Shown: positions 27,521 to 36,945, numbered from the stretch's first letter. The stretch: DNA of 64,000 nucleotides from Estrella lausannensis (GCF_900000175.1 NZ_CWGJ01000025.1:188396-252395); one strand, 5' to 3'. Notes: generated from the sequence alone by a model not told the origin. Numbers and translations: made by a program.

Positions 27521-27678
27521 GTCGAAAGTGTCATAGACTCCGCTTTTGGGCTTTGAGAAAACTCTCGGGATTGCGATGTTGCAAGTCACCTAATATTAGA
27601 AAGATGAGACGACATGCAACGTCGCAATTCCGAGGTGTTCTCAAAGCCAAAAAACAAATTTTGAGGCAATTTCGGTAT
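27521..27678. repeat. Family A inverted repeat, long form (158 bp)
   Basis: It shares the outer arms (CGAAAGTGTC, and GGCAATTTCGGTAT at the end), a middle pair GGCTTTGAGAA/TTCTCAAAGCC and an inner pair around TTGCGATGTTGC/GCAACGTCGCAA enclosing TAATATTAG. The whole gap from 27479 to 28115 has no gene. It contains this element, a family B copy, a second family A copy, and then AT-rich sequence before murA. Confidence 0.88.
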
Positions 27679-27732
27679 GGGGTTGAATTTTGTGAAAAGT
27701 TTAGTTCTTCCACCTATTTCTTTAAACCAAAT

Positions 27733-27778
27733 AAGAGACTACCCGTAAACTCAAATCCCAATCTGTTAGCAGTCTCTT
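27733..27778. repeat. Family B inverted repeat
   Basis: AAGAGACTACCCGTAAACTC opens the element and AGCAGTCTCTT closes it. It lies between two family A copies. Confidence 0.75.
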
Positions 27779-27816
27779 CCTGAAATCTGGCAGGGCAACT
27801 TCGAGATAGCACCCAA

Positions 27817-27926
27817 GACCGAAAGTTTCGAAGTTGCCTTATCATTCTAATATTAGGTGATTTAATCCGTTCAATTGAGGGGCTTTCTCGGGGCTGAAAA
27901 CTTAATTTTGAGACGCTTTCGGTATA
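27817..27926. repeat. Family A inverted repeat, intermediate form (110 bp)
   Basis: The left end GACCGAAAGTTTCGAAGTTG is partly decayed; the right end TTTTGAGACGCTTTCGGTATA is intact. The inner TCTAATATTAGGTG block is shared with the long form. Confidence 0.8.
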
Positions 27927-28115
27927 CTGCAAGACAGGTTCTTTTAATTGTTGAATAAATGCTCTTCTAATCAACTTTTGATTATTTTTTTTGTAAATTA
28001 ATTATTTTCTTGAGGGAAACCTGTTCTTTATGTAGGTTACTCACGTAGGCATGTGGGGGCTTTTTCCCTAAAAGATGTCTTAATTAAACAGTGTGAAGGG
28101 GTTGGGATAAAAATC

Positions 28116-29513
28116 ATGGAAGCGATGAAGATCACCGGAGGTAATCCGCTTAAAGGTAAAATCAGGGCGCAAGGAGCCAAAAACGCGACGACTAAATTGC
28201 TGGTGGCCTCGCTTTTATCCGATAAGCCGTGCCGGTTTTACAATGTACCGAATATCGTTGAAATCGAAGTGACTGTCGCCATGTGCCAGGAAATCGGCAT
28301 GCAGGTTGCCTGGGACAAAGAGGCGAAAGTCATGGAAGTGGTCACAAAAGAGCTCAATACTTCCTATATTCCTCAGCGCTTTTCAGGCGCCAACCGGATC
28401 CCGATCCTGATGATCGGTGCGCTTTTGGGAAGAACCGATCAGGATATCATCGTGCCGGTTGCCGGCGGAGATTTGATCGGCAAGCGGCCCATCGATTTTC
28501 ACTTGGATTCTTTAAGAAAACTCGGAGCGACGATCGAATTCCGCGAAATGAAAAGACAGGGCGCCTATTTCGCGCAAGCTCACAATGGCTTAAAAGGCAC
28601 AGTGATCCATCTTCCCTATCCATCTGTCGGCGCAACGGAAAACACCATTTTGGCAGCTGTCACAGCCCGAGGTGTCACCGAGATTAAAAATGCTGCGATG
28701 GAGCCCGAAATTGTCGATCTGATCCTCTTTTTACAAAAGCTTGGCGCCAACATCACGCTGGACGTTGACCGCACCATCCGCATCCACGGTACAAGACGGT
28801 TTTATGAAGTGGAGCACTCCATTATTCCCGACCGTATCGAATCGGCATCCTGGGCAATGGCGGCGATCGCGACGAAGGGTGAGATTTTCATTGAGGATGC
28901 AAAGCATCAGGATATGATCACCTTCCTAAACAAGCTCCGCGAAATTGGCGGCGGCTACTCGGTGAAAAAGGACGGGATCAAGTTTTACTATGACGGCCCG
29001 CTGCAAGGGGGGCTTCACCTGGAAACTGATGTACACCCCGGCTTTATGACTGACTGGCAGCAGCCTTTCGTCGTCCTTTTGACACAGGCGACCGGTTCTT
29101 CTGTCGTTCATGAAACGGTTTACGAAAATCGCTTTGGATACACCGATATTCTTAAAGAGATGGGGGCGGATATCACCCTGTTTAAACAGTGTCTGGGTGG
29201 AAAAGACTGCCGATTTGCTTCGCAGAGCTTCCCCCACAGTCTTATCGTCAAGGGAGCAACTCCTCTTGCCTGCAAAGACATTCATGTGCCCGATCTCCGG
29301 GCCGGCTTCGCTTATGTGATGGCCGCCCTCATCGCGGAGGGGACAAGCACTATCACCGGTCTGCCATTCTTGGATAGAGGCTATGAGGCCCTGGACCAAA
29401 AGCTGATTGATTTGGGTGCGATGATCGACCGCGTCGAGATCGACCAGCGGCCGGAAGAGTATGTCTACCCGCAAATGACAAAACCGATGCAGTCTGTGGC
29501 GCTCGGGGTCTAG
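28116..29513 (+). CDS. murA: UDP-N-acetylglucosamine 1-carboxyvinyltransferase with Asp in the fosfomycin-target position
   Basis: MurA transfers enolpyruvate from PEP to UDP-GlcNAc, the first committed step of peptidoglycan synthesis. The 465-residue protein begins MEAMKITGGNPLKGKIRAQG with the catalytic Lys region GAKNATTK, and ends in the second repeat with DLRAGFAYVMAALIAEG. The active-site loop, normally GGCxIGxRP, reads GGDLIGKRP with Asp119 in place of Cys. The same change is known in Chlamydia trachomatis and Mycobacterium MurA and makes the enzyme insensitive to fosfomycin. I chose ATG 28116; an ATG at 28125 is also possible. The gene is divergent from ispF across the repeat-rich gap. 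Confidence 0.95.
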   Translation: MEAMKITGGNPLKGKIRAQGAKNATTKLLVASLLSDKPCRFYNVPNIVEIEVTVAMCQEIGMQVAWDKEAKVMEVVTKELNTSYIPQRFSGANRIPILMIGALLGRTDQDIIVPVAGGDLIGKRPIDFHLDSLRKLGATIEFREMKRQGAYFAQAHNGLKGTVIHLPYPSVGATENTILAAVTARGVTEIKNAAMEPEIVDLILFLQKLGANITLDVDRTIRIHGTRRFYEVEHSIIPDRIESASWAMAAIATKGEIFIEDAKHQDMITFLNKLREIGGGYSVKKDGIKFYYDGPLQGGLHLETDVHPGFMTDWQQPFVVLLTQATGSSVVHETVYENRFGYTDILKEMGADITLFKQCLGGKDCRFASQSFPHSLIVKGATPLACKDIHVPDLRAGFAYVMAALIAEGTSTITGLPFLDRGYEALDQKLIDLGAMIDRVEIDQRPEEYVYPQMTKPMQSVALGV

Positions 29514-29520
29514 ACAAGTC

Positions 29521-29575
29521 TACACCGAAAGTATCTCAAGGCGCCATTGCCCAGGTTTATGATACTTTCGGTGTA
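29521..29575. repeat. Family A inverted repeat, short variant (55 bp)
   Basis: TACACCGAAAGTATC and GATACTTTCGGTGTA are perfect arms; the usual middle is replaced by GGCGCC-containing sequence. The matched TAC/GTA changes at both ends are compensatory, which keeps the hairpin. It begins 7 bp after the murA stop. Confidence 0.88.
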
Positions 29576-29602
29576 TTCCGCTCCCCGTCGGGGAGCGGAT
29601 CT

Positions 29603-30283
29603 TTAATCCGGAATGCTGAAGCTGGGGATGCAGGCTGTCGCCTTGAACTCTACATTGGTGAAGTTTGGGTCTCCTGAAGGTGTAAGGAGAAGGACAACTT
29701 CATAGGGTTCGGTGTGCTGCAGCGTAATATTGGAGGTAGTCGTGATCGTGTTCGGGATTTGCTGCACGTTGGCGACGACAGCGTAGGGCGCTGTCTGGTC
29801 AGTGAAGGTAATCGTCACTTGATCCATCGCTGTCGAGACGGCATAAGTATACCCTTCTCCGCTTCCAACTCCATCCGGTGTCAGAGGAATAGTGCCAAAC
29901 ACAAATAGCGGGGTGGTGTCCGATGGGCATTCCGTGAGCAGATTGCCGGTCACCTCTCCTTGGTCGGGTCCAGCCGCTCCCGGCTCTCCCTGAGGACCTT
30001 GATCGCCTGTCGGCCCTGTGGGACCGATGGGTCCTTCCTCACCCTCTATCCCTTGCGGCCCTGCGATCCCGGGAGCGCCTTCCGGTCCTTGAATTCCGGG
30101 CGGTCCGACGGGACCTGTCGGTCCCGGGGGAGGGCAGCAGCCCATCTCAGGAGAAGGTAAGCCAACAGGGGGTAACCTGGTGGGAAGAAGGCCTTCATCG
30201 GCGTGCATCTGTGTGAGCAAGCAGCTACAGACCCCTGCCATCGTCAGCGTCCAGAGTGATAAGGCTCTATTTATCGTGATCAT
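29603..30283 (-). CDS. Secreted collagen-like protein 1
   Basis: The 226-residue protein has an N-terminal hydrophobic signal segment, then a CC pair and about 18 Gly-X-Y triplets ([19 protein letters not shown] and onward). A C-terminal globular part of about 110 residues reads [17 protein letters not shown]. Such triplets form trimeric collagen-like helices in bacterial surface proteins. The C-terminal part is shared with the two collagen-like neighbours (G-I-PL then SGxGYTY then ITF), so the three are paralogues. It is the last gene of a four-gene minus-strand run. Surface display and host contact are inferred. Confidence 0.8.
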   Translation of the reverse strand: MITINRALSLWTLTMAGVCSCLLTQMHADEGLLPTRLPPVGLPSPEMGCCPPPGPTGPVGPPGIQGPEGAPGIAGPQGIEGEEGPIGPTGPTGDQGPQGEPGAAGPDQGEVTGNLLTECPSDTTPLFVFGTIPLTPDGVGSGEGYTYAVSTAMDQVTITFTDQTAPYAVVANVQQIPNTITTTSNITLQHTEPYEVVLLLTPSGDPNFTNVEFKATACIPSFSIPD

Positions 30284-30298
30284 GACTTAACCTAATGC

Positions 30299-31186
30299 TT
30301 AATAGTTTGTTTTCCAGTAGCAGAGTCTTGTAAGAGGCATGATCTCTTGCCTGCGGATTCGGGGGCAGCAGCTGTTTTTGCTGTCACAGCCGTTGAACAT
30401 CGCTAAGGGAAAGTCCCAGTTGACCTGGACAAAGCTTCGGCTCTTGAACACTTCATCGTAAGATGTTTGCAAAGAAACGTTAAGTCCCAGGAAAAGAGGG
30501 ATCTCAAAGCGGACAAGTCCGCCAAAGATGTGGTTGCGGTTGCCGCAGTGGGAGTTGTCAAAGCGGTAGGTATAGGTACCGAGCGTGCTGTAGAGGTCAA
30601 CACAAGGGAAAGGGTTTAGCCATGCGGACACTTCCAAATCAAGTCCTCTTAAGCTCGCCTCGTTTTCGAATCGGTTTGCCACGGCGCCGTTGCCATAGTC
30701 AAAGCGCGTCTTTTTTCTGTTGCCGTGTTCGTTTAAGGGAAAGTAGCCGTTGATGCGGGCGTCAAAAAGGCATCCCAGCCATTCAGCGCCAATACTGACC
30801 TCTTTGAAATTCCCAAATTCCCCCTGGAGGTAGTCTACATAGGCATAGCCGCGCAGCTTAGCTTTATAGGTGGGAAATGCCGTCTGCAGTCCGACACCGA
30901 CGTTGGCAGCCCACTTTCCGTCATTCAGGCGATGTCCCTGCAGTTCAAGCAAAGGATCCCAATAACCGCAGCGTGCTTCAGGGCAGAAAAATGCGCCTAG
31001 AGAAGCGTATCCCTCCTCCCTGCCGATTCCTCTCGGCGATGTGTAGCCCGCGTTCAGGGTCAAGGATTCAAGCAGTTGCTCTTTTTTTTGTTGATCTTGG
31101 CAGGGCCAGTAGATTGCTTCTGCCGTATGGGAAAAAACGAGCGCCAGTAGCGGCAGGACGGTGTACTTGATGTGCCTTAAGTTCAT
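30299..31186 (-). CDS. Outer-membrane beta-barrel protein resembling the inverse autotransporter (intimin/invasin) barrel
   Basis: Start ATG 31186 gives 295 residues with a signal peptide ending near FSHTAEA. The body is a series of amphipathic strands. Segments such as GLQTAFPTYKAKLRGYAYVD and SIGAEWLGCLFDARINGYFP resemble the barrel of inverse autotransporters (GAEYxxDxxxxxANxYFPL). No passenger domain follows; the protein ends soon after the last strand, with a Cys-rich tail. An upstream start at 31240 would precede the signal peptide and is rejected. It lies between two collagen-like genes, so it may anchor or export them. That link is inferred. Confidence 0.65.
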   Translation of the reverse strand: MNLRHIKYTVLPLLALVFSHTAEAIYWPCQDQQKKEQLLESLTLNAGYTSPRGIGREEGYASLGAFFCPEARCGYWDPLLELQGHRLNDGKWAANVGVGLQTAFPTYKAKLRGYAYVDYLQGEFGNFKEVSIGAEWLGCLFDARINGYFPLNEHGNRKKTRFDYGNGAVANRFENEASLRGLDLEVSAWLNPFPCVDLYSTLGTYTYRFDNSHCGNRNHIFGGLVRFEIPLFLGLNVSLQTSYDEVFKSRSFVQVNWDFPLAMFNGCDSKNSCCPRIRRQEIMPLTRLCYWKTNY

Positions 31187-31217
31187 AATCGTTACCTGGA
31201 ATAACCTTCTGTTGAGT

Positions 31218-31835
31218 TTATGGGGGCGTCTGCAGGCCAATGGCTAAAAAGTTGATCGCGTTGGCATTAAAGTTGCTGACGTCGATTCTGACTATCGGAT
31301 TAACGGTGTTGTCGTCCGAGAAATTTGTCTGCGCCGTGATGACAGCGGTGACATCGGAAAGGGTATTGGGAAGGGAGACTTCAGCGTTGGCATTCACCAC
31401 ATAATCATAAGGCTGGTTGGTGAATGTGATGATTGCATAGTTGCTGTCGGCAACGTAAGTGTAGCCATCGCCTGAACCGGAAGTGGGGCCTTCTCCGACA
31501 GCGGGAAGGGGGATGATGCCGGAGATGAGGAGCGCTTCTCCCTGAAAGCTGATAATATTGCCCCCGGGGTACCCTGTCGGTCCCTGCACGCCCTGCTCTC
31601 CAACGGGACCTTGTTCCCCGGCCGGGCCGGTCGGTCCCTCAGGGCCTTGGGGGCCTTGCTCCCCTTGGATGCCAGCAGGTCCTTGAATGCCTGGAACCCC
31701 TTGCAGCCCTGGAGGGCCGGCAGGGCTTGGCAGGCAGTCGCACTTTGCGGCCAGCTGAAGCGGGAGGCCTAATGTGAGGATAAGTCCTAGAGCCCAGGCT
31801 GTTTTTCTGCTACGGATCGGATTGTTTTTCATCAT
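31218..31835 (-). CDS. Secreted collagen-like protein 2
   Basis: I chose the ATG pair at 31835/31832 because GAGAAGG sits directly upstream. The signal peptide ends near [10 protein letters not shown]. About 17 Gly-X-Y triplets follow ([19 protein letters not shown] and onward), then a beta-rich C-terminal domain with [20 protein letters not shown] that is homologous to collagen-like proteins 1 and 3. It is 205 residues long. An upstream in-frame start at 31949 would place the signal peptide inside the protein. Confidence 0.8.
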   Translation of the reverse strand: MMKNNPIRSRKTAWALGLILTLGLPLQLAAKCDCLPSPAGPPGLQGVPGIQGPAGIQGEQGPQGPEGPTGPAGEQGPVGEQGVQGPTGYPGGNIISFQGEALLISGIIPLPAVGEGPTSGSGDGYTYVADSNYAIITFTNQPYDYVVNANAEVSLPNTLSDVTAVITAQTNFSDDNTVNPIVRIDVSNFNANAINFLAIGLQTPP

Positions 31836-31893
31836 CCTTCTCAAGTATGAATTTTTTGGCTGCGGATTTATAATGGGCAGCCTCTTTGTCATT

Positions 31894-32541
31894 TTATTCG
31901 ACCGGTTCAAAGCAGGCTGTCGCGATAAACTCGATGCTGTCGATATCAAACGTGGTTCCCAGGGACGAAGAAGGAATCAGCTCATAGGCGGGAGGCGTCG
32001 TCTGTGTGATATTGACAAAGACGTTGCGTCCGAAGGTATCGAAAGCAGTTGCCGTGATGGACCATGCAAGGTCTTGTCCACCCACCTGATCGAAGGTGAT
32101 GGAGACTCCGCTTTGGGAGGCGGTGTATGTATAGCCGGGACCGCTGGTGCCTGGGACGGAAACAGGCCCGTCTGAGCCATCTGCCGGCAATTCGATGATA
32201 CCAGCGACGAGGTACGGGGTTCCGGTCGGACCGCAGTCGGTGTAGGCAAAACCTTGGGGAGTTCCCTGGGGCCCCCTGATTCCGGGCTCGCCCTCAGGGC
32301 CTTGCGGTCCGTCGGGTCCTGTCGGTCCTCTGACACCTGACAACCCTTGAGCTCCTTGCGGACCCTGAGGTCCTTGCGGACCCTGGGGTCCGGCGGGCCC
32401 TTGGGGTCCTTGGGGTCCGGCACTTCCGCAGCTGTCGCAGCAAGAGGCTTCGGGCGAGGGAAGGGGTGTTGCTTCCACGGGATTTAAAAAGCTCATGAGA
32501 AATGCAAATGTCAGGATAGCTTTGGCAGCGGCGGTGCTCAT
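31894..32541 (-). CDS. Secreted collagen-like protein 3
   Basis: The 215-residue protein begins with a signal peptide ([16 protein letters not shown]), then a Cys pair (SCCDSC) just before about 17 Gly-X-Y triplets. The run [20 protein letters not shown] is very regular and may vary in number. The C-terminal domain ([26 protein letters not shown]) matches the other two collagen-like proteins. The Cys pair could cross-link trimers. It is the first gene of the cluster, transcribed away from epmB. Confidence 0.8.
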   Translation of the reverse strand: MSTAAAKAILTFAFLMSFLNPVEATPLPSPEASCCDSCGSAGPQGPQGPAGPQGPQGPQGPQGAQGLSGVRGPTGPDGPQGPEGEPGIRGPQGTPQGFAYTDCGPTGTPYLVAGIIELPADGSDGPVSVPGTSGPGYTYTASQSGVSITFDQVGGQDLAWSITATAFDTFGRNVFVNITQTTPPAYELIPSSSLGTTFDIDSIEFIATACFEPVE

Positions 32542-32675
32542 CGCGCGTCTCTCTCTCTCTTGATCGTTAAAGGATGATGTCTAACTAATAAGGTTTTAAA
32601 TTGCAAATTTTTTTTACATTAGTGTTTAATGTCTTGTTCATTTAAAATGAACCACTTGAATTTTTTAACGATAGC

Positions 32676-33668
32676 ATGACTTCATCTTGGCAATCCATTC
32701 TTAGAACCAACTTTACTTCAGTTGACGAGCTGGCGGCTTACCTGCAGCTTGGAGAAGAAGACCGCGCTCAGCTTTTGGCTAAAAGCCCATTTACGCTCAA
32801 CGTCCCGGAAAGGCTCGCGGCTAAAATGGCCAAAGGCACTCTCGATGACCCTCTGGCACGTCAGTTTTTTGCGCATACTCTCGAGACGAAGCAAGGGGAG
32901 GGTTTTTTGGACGATCCCAATGCGGAGTCCCTCTACACGTTGACCGGCAAGATGCTAAAAAAGTATGCCGGCCGGGCGCTCATTGTCACCACCTCTGCCT
33001 GCGCAATGCACTGCCGCTACTGTTTTCGCCAGAACTACCCCTATGAAAAAGAGAAGGCCGATTTTGAAGAGGAGCTCTCCGGTTTAAGGAGTGACACTTC
33101 CCTGTTTGAGGTGATTTTGAGCGGCGGCGACCCGCTGAGTTTACCAGATCGCAGGCTGATGACTCTGCTCGAAGGAATTGATGCCATCCCCCATATCCAA
33201 CTGATTCGTTTCCATACCCGCTTTCCGATCGGTATCCCGGAAAGAATCGATGACGCCTTTTTAGACCTCTTCGCATCCATAAATAAGCAGATTGTTTTCG
33301 TGGTGCACGTCAATCACGCCCGCGAACTCGATTCTGATGTGCTGTTCAGTCTGAAAAGGATCCAGAAACTGGGAATTCCCGTGCTTTCTCAGTCGGTGCT
33401 TTTAAAAGACGTCAATGACACAGTCGAGGCGCTTGAAGAGTTGATGCTCAAGCTATCTGCCAACGGCATCATCCCCTATTACTTACATCAACTGGATCGC
33501 GTCAGAGGCTCTCAGCGTTTTGAGGTGGGTGATGAGAGAGCGATCGCCCTGATCGGGCAGATTAGAGAGCGCCTGCCAGGCTACGCCGTTCCTCAGCTGG
33601 TGCGAGAAATTCCCGGTCATCTGCATAAAACTCCTTTGCTTGTGCCCCGCACTCTAAGAGAAAGTTAA
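32676..33668 (+). CDS. epmB: EF-P beta-lysylation protein EpmB (radical SAM lysine 2,3-aminomutase family)
   Basis: EpmB converts lysine to (R)-beta-lysine for attachment to elongation factor P, which relieves ribosome stalling at proline runs. The 330-residue protein has the radical SAM cluster CAMHCRYCFR, ILSGGDPL for SAM contact, and the short length of EpmB rather than of true lysine aminomutases. The PLP-lysine region is near the C-terminus (PYYLHQLDRVRGSQRFEV). EpmA and EF-P are not in the window. The proline-rich collagen-like neighbours may be clients; that is speculation. Confidence 0.88.
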   Translation: MTSSWQSILRTNFTSVDELAAYLQLGEEDRAQLLAKSPFTLNVPERLAAKMAKGTLDDPLARQFFAHTLETKQGEGFLDDPNAESLYTLTGKMLKKYAGRALIVTTSACAMHCRYCFRQNYPYEKEKADFEEELSGLRSDTSLFEVILSGGDPLSLPDRRLMTLLEGIDAIPHIQLIRFHTRFPIGIPERIDDAFLDLFASINKQIVFVVHVNHARELDSDVLFSLKRIQKLGIPVLSQSVLLKDVNDTVEALEELMLKLSANGIIPYYLHQLDRVRGSQRFEVGDERAIALIGQIRERLPGYAVPQLVREIPGHLHKTPLLVPRTLRES

Positions 33669-33782
33669 CGGATTCGGGTTTCCTCGATTTTGGGGATTGA
33701 ATTTTCTGAGAGCTTTCTTAATTAGATATTTATAAATTTTTCGTAAAATATGGGATTATTGAATTAATCAAAAGATGGTTTT

Positions 33783-34841
33783 ATGGCTATTGATTCTTTG
33801 AATACAGGAAGAACTGATATGAACGGCCGCTTTCCCTTGCCGGAAGAGGAAAAGAAAGTGGAAGGCTCGCCCCTTCGCATCAAAGACATTGCCCATATCG
33901 CTTTTTACACTCTGGGCGCCCTGTTTGCCGCTGCGGCGACAATTAGTCTGATTGTCTCCCTGACAGTGATCTCGGCGGAAGCCATTGCCGGAACGATCTT
34001 GACTATCTCCCTGATCGGCCTAGGCACTCTTGCCGGGTTGAAGCTTTGGGAACTGGCGACACCTCACCTTCCCGAATGTCTGCGGAGAGTTGCCAACATC
34101 ATCCAAATCTTAGTGACGGAAGTGTTGGGCATCCTATCCCTCATCGCGCTGTTTCCTGTCGACCTAACCAAGAGCGATCCTAAAACGCGAGACGAGATCA
34201 ATCCCGAAGAAACTCCGATTCTGATGATCCACGGATTCTTGGGCAGTTCCAACAACTGGGTCTATCACAAGTCAAGGCTTAAAGCGGCCGGTTACCAAAA
34301 TGTTTTCTCCATCAACTTGGGTAATCCTCTGATCTCCATTGATGAGTACGCCAGGCGGGTCGATGCCAAAGTGAAAGAGATACAGGAGCTGACAGGTCGA
34401 AAAGACATCCGCCTACTTACCCATTCCATGGGCGGGCTTGTCGCAAGGCAGTGGCGCTATACGATGGCCCAAGACACTGACGTGAAAGAGATTGTTACCC
34501 TCGGCACTCCATTGGATGGAACCTATGTCGCCTACGGTACGCTGGGGCTCTCTTCCTGCGGAAAGGAGATGTTTCCCGGTTCCGATTTCGTCAAGCAGCA
34601 GCAGGAGTGGGCGGCGCACGATCAAACTACCGACTACTACCATATCGCGACGAAAACCGACCTGATCATTTTGCCGATGGATTCTGCCAAGCGCGGCGGC
34701 AGCCCGGGCGATAAACTCAAAGTGGATACGTTGGATGCCACCGGCCACGTCGGTTATCTTTTCTCCGACAAAGCCGCCGACTTAGTGATTGATTACTTCA
34801 AAGCGAAAGATCGACACCCTGGCCCGGTAAGCGCTGTTTAA
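33783..34841 (+). CDS. Membrane-anchored alpha/beta hydrolase, lipase-like
   Basis: The 352-residue protein has hydrophobic segments at about residues 36-60, 66-86 and 108-125, then an alpha/beta-hydrolase domain. The oxyanion loop is ILMIHGFLGSS (150-155) and the nucleophile elbow THSMGG places the catalytic Ser at 215. A late His lies in ATGHVGYLFS and an Asp candidate in LPMDS. The pattern is that of bacterial triacylglycerol lipases and PGAP1-like esterases. The substrate cannot be told. It stands alone, convergent with argS. Confidence 0.75.
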   Translation: MAIDSLNTGRTDMNGRFPLPEEEKKVEGSPLRIKDIAHIAFYTLGALFAAAATISLIVSLTVISAEAIAGTILTISLIGLGTLAGLKLWELATPHLPECLRRVANIIQILVTEVLGILSLIALFPVDLTKSDPKTRDEINPEETPILMIHGFLGSSNNWVYHKSRLKAAGYQNVFSINLGNPLISIDEYARRVDAKVKEIQELTGRKDIRLLTHSMGGLVARQWRYTMAQDTDVKEIVTLGTPLDGTYVAYGTLGLSSCGKEMFPGSDFVKQQQEWAAHDQTTDYYHIATKTDLIILPMDSAKRGGSPGDKLKVDTLDATGHVGYLFSDKAADLVIDYFKAKDRHPGPVSAV

Positions 34842-34858
34842 TTTGCTTTGGTAGGCAG

Positions 34859-34922
34859 TATACCGATAATATTGAGGGCTTTCTCAAACCAAAAAATTTC
34901 ATTTTTGAGATGCTTTTGGTAA
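34859..34922. repeat. Family A inverted repeat, degenerate mid form
   Basis: TATACCGATAATATTGAG opens and TTTTTGAGATGCTTTTGGTA closes the element. It lies between convergent genes. Arms have several mismatches. Confidence 0.7.
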
Positions 34923-34962
34923 ATACTGCAAGCATCTCAAAAGTGTGTGGTGGGGCTTCCTC

Positions 34963-36714
34963 TTACATTCTCTCGACGGTGCCGATGCCCAGAATATGCA
35001 GGCCGGCTTTCAGCACGCGCTCGGTAGCGACGATCAGCGTCAGGCGCGATCCCTCTTCCTCTGAACCTTCGACGCGGCAATCCCTGAAAAAGGCGTTGAA
35101 TTTTTCCGCCAGCTGATAGAGGTATTCCGTGAGCTGATTGGGCAAAAGATCGTTTGCCATCTGGTCGAGCGTCTCGCCGAATTGCGCAAGGTGTAGTCCG
35201 AGCGCGATTTCACTCGGATGGCTCAGTACGGCTTGGGATTCATTTAAGATCTCCTCCGTTTCCTTGCCGACCTTCTTCTTTATTCCCTGGATACGTACAA
35301 AGCTGTAGAGAAGGTAGCTTGCGGTGTTGCCCTCAAATTTTAACATCCTGTCATAGCTGAAAGTGTAGTCTCCTGTTCTGTGGCAGGAGAGGTCAGCGTA
35401 TTTAATCGAAGAGGTGCCTAGCTTTTCGGCCAAGTGGCGTTTTTCCTCTTCCGCCATTTCAGATTGGCGCTCGCTGACGATGGAGTAGGCCTTTTCGATA
35501 GCCGTCGTGATCAGGTCGATCAGTCTTTCTGTCTCCCCGGAGCGTGTCTTGAATTTTTTTCCGTCGGGGCCAAGCACAAGTCCAAAAGGAACGTGATCCA
35601 CCCGCGTCTTTTGGGGATCTAGCCATCCCGCCTCTTCCGCTGCCTGAAAAATCATTTTGAAATGGCTCGCCTGCCCGGCATCGGTAACGTAGATGATTCG
35701 GTCCGCTTTTTCATCTCGGATGCGCTGGCGTATGGCAGCAAGATCGGTTGTGGCATAGTTGTAGCCGCCATCTGTTTTCCGGATGATCAGGGGGAGAGGC
35801 TCGCCCTCCCTGTTGGTGAAGCCTTTCATGAAAATGCAAAGAGCTCCGTCCGACTCCTGGACAAGCCCTTTTTTCTGAAGTTCGTCGACTACATCTTTCA
35901 GGAAAGGATTGTAGAAGGACTCGCCCCTGTCTTTGATTTCGATATCCAGGAGACGGTAAATTTCGAGGTATGACTGCCTTGAGATGCTGCAGATGGCCTC
36001 CCAGGCCTTTAGCGAGGAAGAATCTCCTCCTTGCAGGCGGCCGACCTCTTTCTGAGAATTTGTCTTGAAATTCTCGTCGCTGTCGAATTTGGCTTTAGCC
36101 TGTTTATACCAGCCCATCAGGTCTTCGAGAGCGTAGCCTTCGGGGTTTTGGAAGGCTTCCGGAACATCTTGTTTCATGAAGGCGATCAGCATGCCGAACT
36201 GAGTTCCCCAGTCGCCGATGTGGTTGAGACGTACAACGTCATGCCCTTTAAATTCAAACAGGCGGGCAAGGCAGTCTCCGATAATGGTTGAACGGAGGTG
36301 GCCGACGTGAAGCTCTTTGGCGATGTTGGGGCTGGAGAAGTCGATCACGATGCGTTGGGGGGTCGCAGGAGACTCTATTCCGGCTCTCTCATCGCGGGCG
36401 ATAGCATTGACGAGGGATGAGAGATAAGAGGGTAAGAGGGTGATGTTGACAAAGCCGGGGCCGGCAATCTCCAGTTTTTCAATCATTCCGTCTTTGCTCA
36501 GGTTTTCGATAATTTTCTCTGCAATAGCCCGCGGCGGCTGGCCAAGGGGTTTGGCGAGGCGCATGGCGGAGTTGAACTGGTAGTGGCCGAACTTGTCTTG
36601 CGTGCTTTTGGTGATTTCAAGAGGGACGGAGCCAGCTTCCTGCGAAAGGGGGTGGAATGAGTGCTCTAGGGCTTCTGAAAAATTACGCAGGAGGTGCTCT
36701 TTGGGAGTTTGCAT
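34963..36714 (-). CDS. argS: Arginyl-tRNA synthetase
   Basis: It charges tRNA-Arg. The 583-residue class I enzyme has the HIGH-type motif as HVGH in FSSPNIAKELHVGHLRSTI and the KMSKS-equivalent region in KKFKTRSGET. The ArgS N-terminal tRNA-binding domain (FGHYQFNSAMRLAKPLGQPP) and the C-terminal anticodon-binding domain with RLTLIVATERVLKAGLHILGI are both present. I chose ATG 36714, which has AAGGAA upstream. An upstream frame to 36759 lacks support. Confidence 0.97.
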   Translation of the reverse strand: MQTPKEHLLRNFSEALEHSFHPLSQEAGSVPLEITKSTQDKFGHYQFNSAMRLAKPLGQPPRAIAEKIIENLSKDGMIEKLEIAGPGFVNITLLPSYLSSLVNAIARDERAGIESPATPQRIVIDFSSPNIAKELHVGHLRSTIIGDCLARLFEFKGHDVVRLNHIGDWGTQFGMLIAFMKQDVPEAFQNPEGYALEDLMGWYKQAKAKFDSDENFKTNSQKEVGRLQGGDSSSLKAWEAICSISRQSYLEIYRLLDIEIKDRGESFYNPFLKDVVDELQKKGLVQESDGALCIFMKGFTNREGEPLPLIIRKTDGGYNYATTDLAAIRQRIRDEKADRIIYVTDAGQASHFKMIFQAAEEAGWLDPQKTRVDHVPFGLVLGPDGKKFKTRSGETERLIDLITTAIEKAYSIVSERQSEMAEEEKRHLAEKLGTSSIKYADLSCHRTGDYTFSYDRMLKFEGNTASYLLYSFVRIQGIKKKVGKETEEILNESQAVLSHPSEIALGLHLAQFGETLDQMANDLLPNQLTEYLYQLAEKFNAFFRDCRVEGSEEEGSRLTLIVATERVLKAGLHILGIGTVERM

Positions 36715-36784
36715 CGTTTGATTCCTTAGAAATTCGGATTTTGCCTTCGATGATATCAAAATGGGGTCCGATGTTCAAGACTTG

Positions 36785-36912
36785 AGAGACTGCCCAGCAA
36801 CTCAAAGCAGGATGCTTTGGCGCTGCAGAGGGGTATTAGCTTCTAAAAAATCGGAGTAGTGGATGGATGTGTGGAGTTCTTTTCGAAGCTTAGAGACCGT
36901 TAGCCGTCTCTT
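36785..36912. repeat. Family B element, expanded copy
   Basis: AGAGACTGCCCAGCAACTCAAA (cut here in two parts of the B arm) opens it, and TTAGAGACCGTTAGCCGTCT closes it, with about 80 bp of other sequence between. A short A-like end (TATACCGATGAG) follows. It fills the gap between argS and the leucine dehydrogenase gene. Confidence 0.6.
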
Positions 36913-36945
36913 ATACCGATGAGTACTCTCTTAATTCTTGGTAAA

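Noticed and set aside
27479-27589. N-terminal extension of IspF
   Set aside because: The added residues come from a family A repeat and the family starts at the [14 protein letters not shown] segment.
26906-27926. Repeat-rich gap as a CRISPR array
   Set aside because: The repeats are unequal in length and internally palindromic, without regular spacers or cas genes.
31977-32423. Alternate frame of 148 codons within collagen-like protein 3
   Set aside because: It arises from the 9-base periodicity of the collagen code in another frame.
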